A stretch of 64,000 bases of DNA from Cinnamomum chago (GCA_038049695.1 CP142458.1:40765501-40829500); one strand, 5' to 3'; counted from the stretch's first letter, positions 46,503 through 58,892 are shown. The notes: a model not told the origin generated them from the letters alone. Made by a program: numbers and translations.

Positions 46503-48857
46503 CTGATGGACCCGATTTTAAAATCCCTATCGGACTCATCAAAAAGAAAAGATGGCCCATTCCCCGATAAGAATAATAGATGCAAACATTTCTGTGACCT
46601 ATCTGTTGGGATTGGTGTATGCCCTAAAGCCCACTGACTGCACTTACATCTCTGTTACTGGATATTTATTGGTTATTTAATGGAATGACATCTTTCTCTT
46701 TATACTTGTGTATATGTATGGTTGTGTAAGGCCCATTGTTTTCTAGTAAATGACTTGGGTGTGTAGTGGCTACACACAGTAAGGTCTGAGTCATGGACAC
46801 TTGAAACAATAAACTTGTTCATAACTGAGAGATGGAGTTGGGCACTTCATCTTGGTATAAGTTATAATGAGATACTCTCCTGTATTCAGGGTGACTTACC
46901 TTAGTCACGGAGGCCTTTCCAGATTTATCTCATTAGTGCATGTGTCATGCATTGAACAGGACCACTTGTAGGTGTGATCTCTAAAATAGTACTATCACAG
47001 AGAGAGATCAAATCACCTCTTGCTACTGAGTGGCCAGTGCTCTTAATCTTGAGCATTTGTGGATGAACTGACGAAGTCAAGTTCTTGTGCTTTAATTCAC
47101 TATGGGTGAGATCCTGTTCATGGGTCAACAGCTCTGTGTTTTGGGTGCTCGGGCTTGATTAGTTGGGACGTGCAAATGCAATATGGAATCTATGCCATCG
47201 TGTGATGGAATGATCGTCCCCTTAGAATTATCCGATTAATCATCAGAATCTAAGATCTTAGTATATGGATGTTCCATATGGATATTGAACTTGTGGGTCG
47301 CTCCCTGGATCAAGAGAATGATATCCGGATGATGATTAGGTCAAGGATATGAAGTTCTAAGGTTGAGATGTAATCAAGTAGGTAGATAGTACATTGGTTA
47401 ACCTACTTGGTTATGGATGTTACATAGAGGGGCATTGTGGTCATTGTACTTGGTAGGTCAAAGACAATCGTCTATTTATGATGAGCTTTATTTGCAATTT
47501 AATATTTGTCCCTGGAGTGCAACCATAACTCTCTAGTGGAATGAGTTAGGGTTAAAATGATCTTAATGTTGCTATGGGGTTAGCATGGACATTTTGGTCA
47601 TTTTGGGAGCCAAGGGCAAATATGTCTTTTGGTCCCTCTTCTAGCCACTTTCCTATATTGGCATGGTTTCCTAATTTAATTAAATGATATGTGGTTGAAT
47701 TAATTTTGTGGAAGAATAATTTTGAGTATAAATTCAAATAGGCTTTTGATGGCATACATGAATTTAACTCTAGCTAAATTATTAACTAGTGGGCCATGGT
47801 GTGTTTAGCTACTTTGTGCCCCAGCCATAAGTGGAGCCCCTTGTATGAGGTTTCCAAGTTTCATTAGGTATCTTTACTTGGAAGGAAGGACTCCTATTTG
47901 GGTAAGAATTCCTATAATTAAAGCTTACTAATCTTTAGTATCTTTAATTAGAAAGTGTTGCACAACTAAGGGGGCTAGTTGCTAATTTTTAGGGATGGTC
48001 ATTCCTATTAGAAAGAGAACTCTAATAGGAATGCAATCTTTATAAATAGAAGGCACTACCTTGGGCGTGCAATAGAGAAGAAACCAAGTGAGAAGGAAAA
48101 CCCTAGGGGCGTGAATCACCATAGAGATCCATTGGCCGCCCAAGACAAGTGAGAGGTTCTCACGCCCAGCCCTTCTTCTTCTTCATTGAAGAGATCAGTT
48201 CATCCACTGGTCTTGTTCCACAAAGAGTAATTCTGAAAACCCTTCTTAGGATTCCATAGTTTGATCCCACCATCAAGACCAATTAGATTGGGAAGTGGAA
48301 TAGGAGAGAAGATCAAAGGAGAAATTCCTGCAACATATTCCTGCACCTGTATTGCTGGTTGCACGCTGATATCAGTCCTTTGAAGTCATTCTTATCAGAG
48401 TTTTGAGGCACTAAGATCATCAAGGTAATAGTCCTCTATCATCTCCTTTCTTTAGACACATGTTGATCATGATTTCATGGATTTATATGCATGTTTTCAT
48501 GGCTGGAAAATCAGATCTGGGTTTCTTGTTTTAAAAACATGAAAAGCCAAAATCAGCCATGGCAGTTCACTTTCAGATCTGTAATGCATTATCTTTCACT
48601 ATCAAGTTCAAAGAGGAGAGGATCAAAGTTTCTCAAAATTGAATCCAAAGAAAAGAGAAATCAGATTTTTTTTGAAATTTTTTTTTTTTTTTGAAATGAG
48701 AAAGAATGGAAATGAGTTCAAAGGTAGAGATTTTCCAAAAACCCCATCTCATGTCTTTTTTGGACGCAAGATCCAACATAGGCCACCAACTAGAAAGGAG
48801 CCTAAGAATTCAAGCATCGCGTTCTCTAATGAACTAGTCCCACCGGGTATGCCAGCT
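46503..48857 (-). mobile_element. Family T leader fragment with PBS, split by solo LTR 2
   Basis: 46503-46603 and 48604-48836 match the repeat-rich 5' leader of Element 2 (ACTCATC-AA-AGAAA core, GATCAAAGTTTCTCAA, then CCCCATCTCATG and CCAACATAGGCCACCA). The PBS-like TGGCATACCCGGTGGGAC lies at 48837-48854 on the minus strand, next to the LTR end at 48858. No coding part of this copy is left. A Copia-like solo LTR sits in the middle. Confidence 0.78.
46604..48598. mobile_element. Solo LTR 2, Copia-like (2.0 kb), TSD CTATC
   Basis: Begins TGTTGGGATTGGTGTATGCC and ends GCATTATCTTTCA, flanked by CTATC at 46599-46603 and 48599-48603. The ...TTTCA end resembles the SIRE-type LTR at 41527. No internal sequence is attached. 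The host sequence on both sides is the family T leader, so it entered after that copy. The orientation is likely plus but not proven. Confidence 0.9.
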
Positions 48858-51401
48858 TGATGGACCCGATTTTTTCTCTCCTCTCCTCTCCCCTCCGTCC
48901 CCGGGGTCGTCGAGAGGAATCGAATGGAGGGAGGAAAGGGGGAGAAAAAAGGGCATCTATATTTTGTACGAGTATGCCATATTTTCAATTCAACTTGGAA
49001 TTTAGAAATGGTGATCCGGAGATCCACCTTCGCAAGTAGAAAGGAAATCAACCTTTTTTGAACTTTTCAAATTGCACATATATTTAGGAAAAGAGACAAT
49101 TTTTTTTTAAATGCCGTTAGAGGCGATTTCATTTTTGTTTGCCGTGAAAGGCGATTTTGTGGCATGAAAGGCGATTTACAAATCTCATCAAAATGAAAGA
49201 AAAGAATTGTGATTTTTTTGTCTCTTAAACAAAATACAAAGTACAATAGAAAAGTTAGAAAGGGAATCTATCTTTTCAGGAGATTGCGGGGACCAGTTCA
49301 GATCTACGGTCGCAAGTCATGTATGGACTTCGCCTTCGTCCTTCAGAAGAGAATGCTTGATGCTTTGATTCTTTGGCTTGGCTTGGACTTCAGTTTCTTA
49401 GAGGATAAGGACCAAGGAAAGGTCCTATATCCAATGAAAAACGAAGAGATGGGCTGAAGAGCCGCGTCTTGGCCATGTTGAGTGGGAGAAGAGGAGGCTT
49501 TTTCTTAGAGGAGGGGGGGGGACAGGGACTTTGATCACCTTTGGGTGTTTGTTGCAGCAGAGTTTCTTCAGAGTAGCAGGGCTTCTGAATTCCGGGATTC
49601 TCTGTGTGTTACGTTTCTCGATTCGGGGATCATTTCTTCTTGGAATCACCTCCTTTTATAGGCATTTGGTAGCCTTTAAGTGATTTTATGGGCTTTAATG
49701 CATTAAAACCACATAATGGGAGGAGTTACAAGTTTTAAATCCTTTGTTTTGTAACTCATCTTTCGTGGCTACTGATTGGCCGATGGAGATAATGGGCATT
49801 TAATCGCCTTTAATCTTCATGATGAGAGGAGTTTCATAACTTAAATGTCATGATGATTTGGACTTGTAACTCCCATTTCCTTGAATCTGATTGGGCCATC
49901 CAAAATAATGAGTTAATGACCGCATTTAGTTGGGTCAATTAACAACATTAAGTGGTCGCCGGGAATTTGAAGAGTCACGGGCCGTGCCACGTCTTTTGGA
50001 ATTCTTCTTACGATTATCAACGATAGATCTTCATGTTGATCAATGTCGGATGATCACGCAACTTCAGGCATTGGTTGATACCAGCGGGCCGGTGACATCT
50101 GTCTTGTCAATTTCTTGATCAGTCGGATAGAAAGTGCACTTTCTTGGTCGGCCGGTTGGTGATCTTGGAGCGATCGATGACGATTTCATGCTCTTGACGG
50201 CGGATCCGAGATGTCAACGAAGATCAGTCGTTTCTGAGCGTCGAAAATCAGATTTTCAGGAAATCACAGGGGCTAGAAGTCCCGAAACGCGAAAAAGGAT
50301 GGAAAACAAGTCACCGACGACAAATCTGGTGACCCGGATTTCCATGGTCGCGTGCATGGTCGCCGGCGACCTTGGGGATTGGTCCCCTTTCGGTCGCCAT
50401 TTCTCGGCCGTTCTTTAGTCTTTTTTTGCTGCCATTTTCTCCTGGATTTTTCTTGGCATTTCTCCTCATTTTTTGGCTTGATTCTCCTGAAGAAAGCCTG
50501 ACAAGAAACCGTGCAAATCGGAGCACAAAGTTTCCTATATTTTTTTGGAAAAACCGAAGATTTTGCCGCGCAGAGTTGCGGATTTTTGTCAAGAGTTGAC
50601 ACTAGGTCAAACGATGTCGAAGTGACCTGAAATTTGACGCGGAGCTTCCCGAGCAGTAAATGGGACCGAACATGGGCTATTATTTGAGTTTTGAAGCTGT
50701 TTGGGTTCCCGTCACTGCTAGGCTTGATTTCGTCGCGAGGAAGGTGTCGAGCTTTGATGTGCGGTCAACCGATGTCCGATTGACTTAAAATTTGGCAGGG
50801 AGCCTATTGGAGTCATTTTGAGATGATCCATTAGCTCCGATTTGGATGTCATTGTCCCGGGGTGCCCCGCCGCCGGTAGCCTTATTTTTCTTTCGGAGCG
50901 TCAAAGTCGGGTCAAACGTTGTCAGAATGACCTGAAATTTGACGTGCAGCCCTTCTGAAGCATGTTGAAGCCGCCCATGTGCTCCGTTTGATGGGTAATG
51001 GTCCCAGTGGTTTTCACCGCTGAGGGGCTTGATTTTCTTTCAGAGCATCAAAGCTAGGTCAAACGTTGTCGGAATGACCTGAAATTCGACGCGGAGCCTT
51101 TTGGAGGTATTTTGAAACGATCCGTAGGCTCCGATTGAAGTTTTGATGTCTTTGACGCCGACTCTGCCGCCGCCAGGAGTGCCTGTTTGGCTGTTGGAGT
51201 AGTGAAGTTGGGCCAAATGATGTCGGAATGGCCCGAAACTTCATGTGAAACCCTCTTTTGGCTGTCTTGAAGGATCTTACAGTTTTCAAGTGATTCTGAT
51301 AAGATCTGATGCTTGAAGTAGCATAGCCCGTTTGTAGCAGGATGTGGCTTCATGTGGCTTTTTTATGTTGAAGAGCCAAAGTGACATTTTTGGTGTCAAC
51401 A
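48858..51401 (-). repeat. Family T LTR B, full length, minus orientation (2.54 kb)
   Basis: The plus strand reads TGATGGACCCG at 48858 and GGTGTCAACA at 51392-51401, that is, minus-strand TGTTGACACC ... GGGTCCATCA. It has the PBS at its inner side, a TATA box (49653-49660) and U3 tandem units at 50606, 50764, 50911 and 51058. It is the best complete reference copy of this LTR in the window. Confidence 0.85.
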
Positions 51402-51737
51402 CAAACGTTGTCGGAATGACCTGAAATTTGACTTGGAGCCTTTTGAAGGTATTTTGAGACCATCCATAGGCTCAGATCGAAGTTTTGATATCTTCGACGC
51501 CGCCGCCTCCAGGAGCGTTGTTTGATTGCCGGAGGAGTGAAGTTAAGACAAATGATGTCAGAATGGCCCGAAACTTCATGTGAACTCCTCTTTTGGCTGT
51601 CTTGAATGATCTATCAGTTTTCAAGTGATTCTGATAAGATCTGATGCTTGAAGCGGCATTGCCTGTTTGTAGTAGGATGCGGTTTCATGTGGCTTTCTTG
51701 ATGTTGAAGAGGCAAAGTGACATTTTTGGTGTCAACA
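51402..51737 (-). repeat. Extra family T U3 segment ending in TGTTGACACC
   Basis: A 336-base stretch repeats the outer part of LTR B: both end with GTGACATTTTTGGTGTCAACA on the plus strand and share the GATCTGATGCTTGAAG part. It lies directly outside LTR B and inside the plus-oriented fragment C. It may be a tandem duplication of the LTR tip or the remains of another LTR. Confidence 0.75.
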
Positions 51738-53154
51738 CTTTCGAGGCATGGAATTCGTCGATCTTCGTCAACATCACGGATCCGCCGCCAAACACATGAA
51801 ATTGTCATTGATCGCTTCGAAATTACCAATCGGCTGACCAAGAAAATACACTTTCTGCCCGATCGATCGAGAAATTGACAGGACAAATGGTACCGGGCCA
51901 TTGGTAGCAATTAATGTTGGAAGTTGCATGGTCATCCGACGTCGATCAGCATGAAGATCTATTGGCAACCATCACAAGAAGAACTTCAAAAGTCGCGGCA
52001 CAGTCCGCAACTCTTTAAGCGCTTCGGCGACCACTTAATGCGGTTAAATGACCCATTTTATAACAAGTTAATGCGGTCATTAACTTATTATTTTAGATGG
52101 CCCAATCAGAAGCAAGCAAATGGGAGTTACAAGTTAGCCATAATCATGGCATTAAACCTTATAACGCCTCACATCATGGAGCTTAAAAGCAATTAAAAGC
52201 CCTTAATTCTCTACCGGCCAATCGAAAGTCAAGAAAAAGGAGTTACAAAATAATGAATTGAAAACTTATAGCTCCTCTCATCATGTGGCTTTAATGCATT
52301 AAAGGCACATAAACCCTCCTTATGCCCAGCAAAGACCTATAAAAGGGGGGTCATTCCAAGAGAAATGAATCGAATTGATGGAATCTGGAAAATACGCAAG
52401 AGAAAACTCTGCCAAAGTTGCTACAACGATCTCTCCTTCGTTCAAGAAGTCCGGCGCCGACCACCACTACAAGGTGACCAGAAGTCCCTTGGGGGGCCAT
52501 CCTCCCCAAAGGCCTTTTCCTTCCGTATCCATGGCTTAGACGTGGCTTTTCAGCCTGTCTACTTCGCTTTTTATTGGATATAGGACCTCCTTTTGGTCCT
52601 TATCCCCTAAAAATATGAGGTTTAAGCAGAGCCAAGCGAATCAAGAGCATCATTTGTTCTCATCTGAAGGATGATGGCGAAGTCCGCACATGGCTTGCGA
52701 CCATCAATCTGAACGAGTCCCCACAATCTCCTAAGTAGTCAGATTTCCTTTTCTTTCTTTTCATTGTAGTTTGTATTTTTTGAAAGAGACATAAAAAAAA
52801 AGTCACAACTCTTGTCTTTCATTATTGATAAGAATTGTAAATCGCCTTTCACGGCAAAAATCGCCTTTTACGACAAACAAAAATCTCCTTTCACGGCATT
52901 CAAAACAAAAGATGTCTCTTCTCTTAAATATATGCGCAATAGAAAACTAGGAAAAAGTTGATTTCATTTTCTACTTGCGAAGGTGGGTCTAAGGACCACC
53001 ATTTGTAAATTCCAAGTAGAGTAGAAAATCTAGCATACCCATACAAAAAAATGTTGATGCTCACTTCGCCTCCGGTCGCGAAAGGGTTGGACCCCACGGA
53101 CTCTCACGTCCACTGACCCCGGTAGTACTGCGAGCTCGAAAAGCGAGTCCATTA
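51738..53154 (+). repeat. Family T LTR fragment C, plus orientation (right arm of inverted pair 2)
   Basis: Matches, inverted, the 3' 1.4 kb of LTR B: GATCCGCCGCC, CACTTAATGCGGTTAAATGACC, TATA box TATAAAAG (52338-52345), CCTTGGGGGGCC near 52487, the TCGCCTTTCACGGC repeats (52842-52900) and the end GCGAGTCCATTA. It lacks the TGTTGACACC start and the tandem U3 units, and no PBS follows. More diverged from its partner than pair 1, hence probably older. Confidence 0.8.
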
Positions 53155-53818
53155 AAGATGTAAACAGAGGATGTAGTAAATGAAGAATTTTTTTAATGTT
53201 GGCATTTGATGCACACAATTACATGACCACATAACTGTTGAATCAGTTCTATATCGTCGCCAAACAGCGCTAATATTTACTTGAAAACATTGAAGTGAGC
53301 AAGGATATCGTCACCTAACTAAGATGGTTATATCCTATAAATAATACAGTTCATCGCCCAACAGAAACACTTGCTCATATGTAATGTTTGTTGGGCGACA
53401 ATATCGTCACTCATTGAAAAAGGCAAAAAAAAAAAAAAGTCTTGGCAGGAGGACCAGTATTATTACGTAAAAACTATTGGGACTTTTTTGGTGGAGTGGA
53501 CATCTAAAGTGATTTTTCTGATAATTTTTTAAAACTCTGCCATCCTGGACCAGATTTAAGTATAAACAACCAACTTTAACGGGCCCATCTTATTTTGTGT
53601 TTTGGCACAAGAAAATAAATAAAAGAAGTGTCACATTTGGGAATGCAAATAAATCAGATTTCCATGTGATGGTCTCACATCTGAGTCAGTTTTCAACCCA
53701 TCAATCATGTTAGGCCTCAAACTGTGGAAGTTTTGCTAAAACGTTCATGTGTAGGGGTGGCAAAACTTCAGTAACCTATAATGGACCTTATCATGTCCCA
53801 TATTTGACCTGCCAAACC
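53155..53818. other. Non-coding stretch with a small imperfect foldback
   Basis: No gene seen. ATATCGTCGCCAAACAG near 53252 and its near complement, TTTGTTGGGCGACAATAT near 53388, form an imperfect inverted repeat about 150 bases long, with ATATCGTCAC again inside and after it. It may be a MITE relic. The rest is AT-rich and includes a 15-base A-run near 53427. Confidence 0.45.
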
Positions 53819-53838
53819 TTTTTTTTTTTTTTTTTTTT
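53819..53838 (-). other. Poly(A) tail of the LINE
   Basis: A run of 20 T on the plus strand at the 3' border of the LINE, as left by target-primed reverse transcription. The flanking duplication cannot be checked because the LINE's 5' end is lost. Confidence 0.85.
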
Positions 53839-54005
53839 GCTGCAAAGGTAAATTAAATTTAAAAAGAAAGGGGGGAAGAAGAAACAAGAATACATGGGTC
53901 AAAAAATTGACCCCCAAAAGAACAAAAACTAGAAAAGAAAAAAGGAGGAAGGCAAAGATCCATAGCACCACGAGCAAAGATCGAGAACACCACTTGCTCA
54001 ACGAA

Positions 54006-54747
54006 TTAAGCGCTGGTGGCTATTCTCATGGAAGCAAAGAGGGCGCTGAGATGGTTGCTAACAAAAGGGGAAGACATCTGCTTCAGGGAGAAAGAGATGG
54101 CTTGTGTTAAGTGAGCTTGGATGGAGTGAAGAGAGGGCCTACGATTTTCAAAAATTGCTTCATTACGAGCCTTCCATAAGTGGTAGAGAACTGTGATGAA
54201 GATGGCAGCCATGTATTTGAAGCCATTAGCGTCATTTTCTTTGGAAAGGGTCATCCAAATTGAAGAGGCAGAGAAGCTGCAAGGAGGAGGAACCCCAGCT
54301 GCATGAAGAAACCAGGACCATGTGGCTTTTGCTTGATCATAAGAGAAGAATAGGTGACCCACTGAATCTTCTGCAGCACAGCAAAAAATGCACCTGGAGG
54401 CAAGGGAAAAGCCCAGACGCTTCAGCCTAGTTTCTGTGGGGATTGTGTTGTGCATCAAACGCCAGCCGAAACAATTGACTCTGTGGGGGGAGATGTTGTT
54501 CCATATCAGCTTGGGCCATGGGAGAATCTGAGCTCTGTGTCTGATTCTCTGCCACGCAGAGCACAGGGAGAGCTTACCATCGTGGGTGTCTCTCCAGCTA
54601 AGGGTATCACTAATGGCAAGGTTGGGAGAAAGATCCATGAGGAGATAAAGAAGGTGTTGTTGAACAGTTGTAGACAGGAAATCGGGAAGGACCCAGGTTC
54701 CAGATTGGAAGAGGGATGAAAGTCGTTGGTCCCTAGGGAATTGTTGA
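54006..54747 (-). pseudogene. LINE ORF2, C-terminal part with zf-RVT-like domain
   Basis: The text SDTLSWRDTHDGKLSLCSAW, WNNISPHRVNCFGWRLMHNT, LGFSLASRCIFCCAAEDSVGHLFF and ATWSWFLHAAGV matches the reverse-transcriptase-associated zinc finger (W-H-G-FSV...W, KI-F-W--LP, C-FC-E-E--HLF--C) at the end of plant non-LTR ORF2. The expected final Cys of HLF--C is replaced (HLFFSYDQA). The frame stops at 54006, about 170 bases before the poly(A). Upstream it ends at the TSD of solo LTR 3. Confidence 0.85.
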
Positions 54748-56134
54748 CCAAGTGTGAGAACCCGACCCCTAATCTCTTGGATTAGTGTTGTTTTATTTGT
54801 GGATTAGTTCTTTTAGTGGGATTAGTATTTGTTGGGTAGAGTTTGTGAGCTAGAATGGGTTTTCTTCTAGTTTTGGGCTTTTGAGTGCTTTGGTAGCTTG
54901 TGGGGCCCTTTGGGGGTTCCCTTTTCGGCTTTGCTTTACTTGTGAGATTTTCCCGATTTGTTTCGTATTGTGTTTTTGGCCCGTTGCATTCATCTTGAGG
55001 AATCCTACAACTTTCATGTTGATCTCGTATCCATTTGAGAACCCGAAAACCGATTTCTTGGCCTTGAGGGCAAAATAGTCTTTTCACACCAAATCTGTAC
55101 CCAAAACTCGATATTCTCGAAATCCGTGAAACATATACTTTTTGGAAACTAGATATTTCGGCGATCATTTCTTCCTTCTTCGTCGAATTCATCCGAGGTA
55201 CCGAAAGAGATGATTTCAGCCCATTTAGCTCCTTTAGTTGTGGGACCCAACCCAACCCAACTCACTTGTTAATAAAGGGGAAGCCATTAGCCATTCATTT
55301 CATCCTTCTTGTTCCAGCACAACCCTTTTGAGTCTAGGGTTTTCTTGCCTTTTCTTCTTCTTGCTTCTCCTCCTCTAATCCACACCAAGATTGGCATCAA
55401 CCAAGAAATGGAACTCATCATCTTCTTCCTCATCTTGCAAGCTTCCCATTGATACCATTTGTGAAGAGAACCCTCCATCACAAGACCTCCCTTGAGCTCA
55501 CCTTGTCCATTAGAGGACCTTCCAAGTAAGTGATTCTTCCCATCTTCTAGATTTGTAATCTTCTAGCCTTAGAGAAGCTCCACCTTGATTATTGGAAAGT
55601 TTCATTGTCATTTCATTGGTTAACCCATTTTTGGGTTTGTTTTGGGGGTTTTGTAGAGATTGTGGATCTTGAGCTTGAGAGGTGATTAGGAGCTTGATTT
55701 GCTTGATTAGAGTCAAAGGCAAGTGGATGAATGGATTGTTTTGATTATTAGCATGTTTTGTGAGAAAATCTTGATTCATTAATGGTTTTGGTGATTTTAT
55801 TAGTTGTCTTTAATATGATTAATATTGATTTCGAAATGTGCTTATTGATGAGTTATTTCCCTCTTGTTCATACTTGGAAAATGTATGCATCATATTGTCA
55901 AGGTTTCAAATGATTTCACATGAATGAGTTTCCTCCACCTTGTGATTAATTGTGAATGGAAAGAATGGAAAGAATGGAAAGAGAGGAAATTGAAATGAGG
56001 AGCTCTTTAGCTCATGTTATTGTCTTGGAAACATGTATTTAAACCATCTTGTTTATGGTTCTTTGTGATTGATTATATGTTGGAAGGAAAGGAAACAAAA
56101 AGGAGGAAAAATCAGTGTCCCGGACCTGCACTGC

Positions 56135-56220
56135 GCCCAGGTCCGATCGATCGGACCTACAGGCCGATCGATCGGCCTGTCTTTTAACAGTAAGGCTTTT
56201 TGGGCCGATCGATCGGACCC
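56135..56220 (+). repeat. Perfect CCGATCGATCGG palindromes in solo LTR 3
   Basis: GTCCGATCGATCGGAC (56141-56156) is a perfect 16-base palindrome and AGGCCGATCGATCGGCCT (56161-56178) a perfect 18-base one. A third copy, GGCCGATCGATCGGACC, lies at about 56203. All fall within 80 bases, about 1.4 kb into the LTR. Confidence 0.95.
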
Positions 56221-57599
56221 TGTACATTCTGGTATAGAAATTTTGACCGATTTCGGAGGACTCAGTTTGAGTCCAGTGAAATTTGATATTGTGTTTTTTT
56301 TTTGAAACCTTTGGGCTTTCTATGAGTCCTAGAGGTGTATACCTTAGTGTTAAGACCAATTGTACCCTAGTCTAAGGTCTCTAAGACTAGGGAACTAAAA
56401 GAAAGAATGGTGATGATCTAGGCACTAATTCTCGGTTTTAGGTGGGACCCTGGCTACCCTTTTTGGACTGTTTGGACCAAGTGTGAGAATGTCTTGAGCC
56501 GACACGCCTCACGGTTGGTTCGGTGGCATCGAAGTTCAATCCATTTCAATCTTGAACGGGATGGAATGACGCGATATCTTCTTTATATCTAAACACAAGT
56601 CTATTTCCTTGTTATCGCTAATTCTATTCCTTTCGATGACTGAATCGGTTGCTCGATGTTTCCAGATTAATGTCATGCCTAGGATGGACCGTTTATAATC
56701 TTGATTCTTGCTATTGTAACATCTAGTACTACCCATAAGCTCATTTTAAGTTGTGAAAATAGTAAAAGTGCATAAGGAGCCCGGAGTGTCTTCAAACTCA
56801 AGGAGTACCAAGTAATTATTATAATCGACATACGGGACCCCTATTCACTTAAATAGATCTTGCAATCAATATTCTTCCCGAAATGGTATAGTGCATTATA
56901 TTTCCTCATTTCCCGAGATTTGCATCACATGATATGAAAGTGTGCCCTTGAGCACCCCGTTTTACCCGTTTATTTATTGTACTTGATTTACTTGTTTCCC
57001 CGAAAGCATTGAAGTTACACTAGTAACAGTTATTTGTCCCGAAATGTATTGCCCGATATGAAGTGACAGTGTGCCCTTGAGCACCCCCATTTTACCCGTT
57101 TATTTACTGTACTTGATTTACTTACATATGTCTCGATTGGTTTTGACCTATGAGTCGGCATCACTAAGCTTGGATACCTTGTCGGTTTGATCCACCGACT
57201 TGGAAATCCCTCTCCCGTCCCGCCAGCTGCAGTTTGGATCCCGATACCCGGTTATTGCCGTGGTCCCGTCCCGATACCCGGTTCGCTACCGTGGTCCCGT
57301 TCCCGTTCCCGTATATTTATTATTGTATATATGATTTACGTTGAGTCTCCTCACCTTGTGTGACTGAGACCAACGTCCCACTCTTGTCACTTCGGTGATA
57401 GAGGACTTAGCTTCTTGTGATTGCCATCTTGCCAGTTCCCGATTCCTTGGACACCCGACATGGTTTATATTGCTTACTTGTTTTCAGATAAATGATTCAT
57501 TGCTTTTATGAAAGTTCTTATTTAGATAAGTGTTAATGCTCTCTATTGTAAATTCAATCACTATTATATTGTTTTATGTCCTTTGCACACGTACATGTT

Positions 57600-58270
57600 T
57601 TACATGAATGCCGGTTGGGTGAATACCCGTGCTTTTACATATGGTTCTAACGATCGATGGTTTTGCTAGAGTTATATGATTACACATGTTTTAAAATGAA
57701 TACCCGAGTTATTAAATGTCCATGCTTTGGAATGCGTTTTAAATGACACTCGTTTTGTTAGATCCCGATGTTTATACATGTTTTAAGTGAATACCCGGAT
57801 TGCTAAACATTCGTGCTTTGTTTTAAATGACACTTGTTCTGCCAGGTCACTATGTTTATACCGGTTTCAAATGAATACCCGATTTGTTAAATATCCCTGT
57901 TTTGAAATATGTTTTAAATGACACGTGTTTTGTCAAGTTTCTATGTTTATACCTGTTTCAAATGATTACCCGAGCTATTTAACATCCATGCCTAAGAATA
58001 TGTTTTAAATGACACGCGTTTTGCCAGATCCCTATGTTATACCTGTTTTAAAGGAATGCCCGATCTGTTGAAGATCCATGCTTTGAAATATGTTTAAATG
58101 AACGTGGTTTTGCCAAACTTCCATATTCATACATGTTTTCCACGAACACCAGATTGTCAAATATCTATGCTTTTATAGATGATGTAAATGAACATATGCT
58201 TTATTAGATCTTCCTGTTTTAACCATGTTTGAAAAGAATACATGTTTTATCCGAGATTCCTGAGTTTTCA
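57600..58270 (+). repeat. About 90-base tandem repeats in solo LTR 3
   Basis: The phrase GAATACCCG (with variants) recurs at about 57622, 57699, 57790, 57874, 57965 and 58054, followed each time by ...TCCATGCTTTG and TTTTAAATGACAC-TGTTTTG. Degenerate units, mostly 84-93 bases long. No coding signal. Confidence 0.85.
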
Positions 58271-58892
58271 CCCGTTTAATTATATGCAGCATTTTGAGCA
58301 AATAGCATGATTTATCATTTGTATTATTATTCGCTATATTGTGTTCTTTTCATCCACCTGCCAGACCGTCGTGTCTGACCCACTACTTTTGGTACTCAGG
58401 TTCAGATTTCTTCGCCCCGAGTTGAGTGCTTTTGTTGGCTGTAGAGCCATGCCTTGCAGGTTAGTTCGTCGGCTATGTCATGTAGACATTGAGCTTGACA
58501 TCGAAGCTACGTCACACTTGGGTAGTAGTTTATAACTTATTGTTGTATGGCTTTTGTTAGCCCTTTTCCTTGGGATTCTTAATTAATGTACATTGATAAT
58601 TGTAACTTGAACATATTTGGGAATGTAATATCCTGTTACCGTCAGCTCTGTAATTCATTGTGATGGTTACTCCAATCTGATATGATTCTTGATATAATAG
58701 CTATGTGCTAAAGGTTGAGTGCGACGCGGAATCCGATGGCCACGGACTTCGGGTCGCAACGCCACAAATGCTTCCGCAAAATATTCAGAATGTGTTGTCT
58801 TCACACACGCGGATCTTGGGAGAAGTAAAATACATTTATGCTTAATCCCATCTCCCGCCCCCGAGGTTTCGGTTCGGGGGCGTGACACCAAG

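Larger units (their letters stand above)
54753..58887 (+). mobile_element. Solo LTR 3, Tekay-like (4.1 kb), TSD CCAAG, in LINE
   Basis: Begins TGTGAGAACCCGACCCC and ends GGGGGCGTGACA, flanked by CCAAG at 54748-54752 and 58888-58892. A segment near 55110-55200 (CATATACTTTTTGGAAAC, TTCGTCGAATTCATCCGAGG) matches Element 1's LTR at about 7043-7140 inverted, so both belong to related Tekay-type families. It contains GATCGATC palindromes (56135-56220) and 90-base tandem repeats (57600-58270). No PBS, PPT or coding part is attached. Confidence 0.93.
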
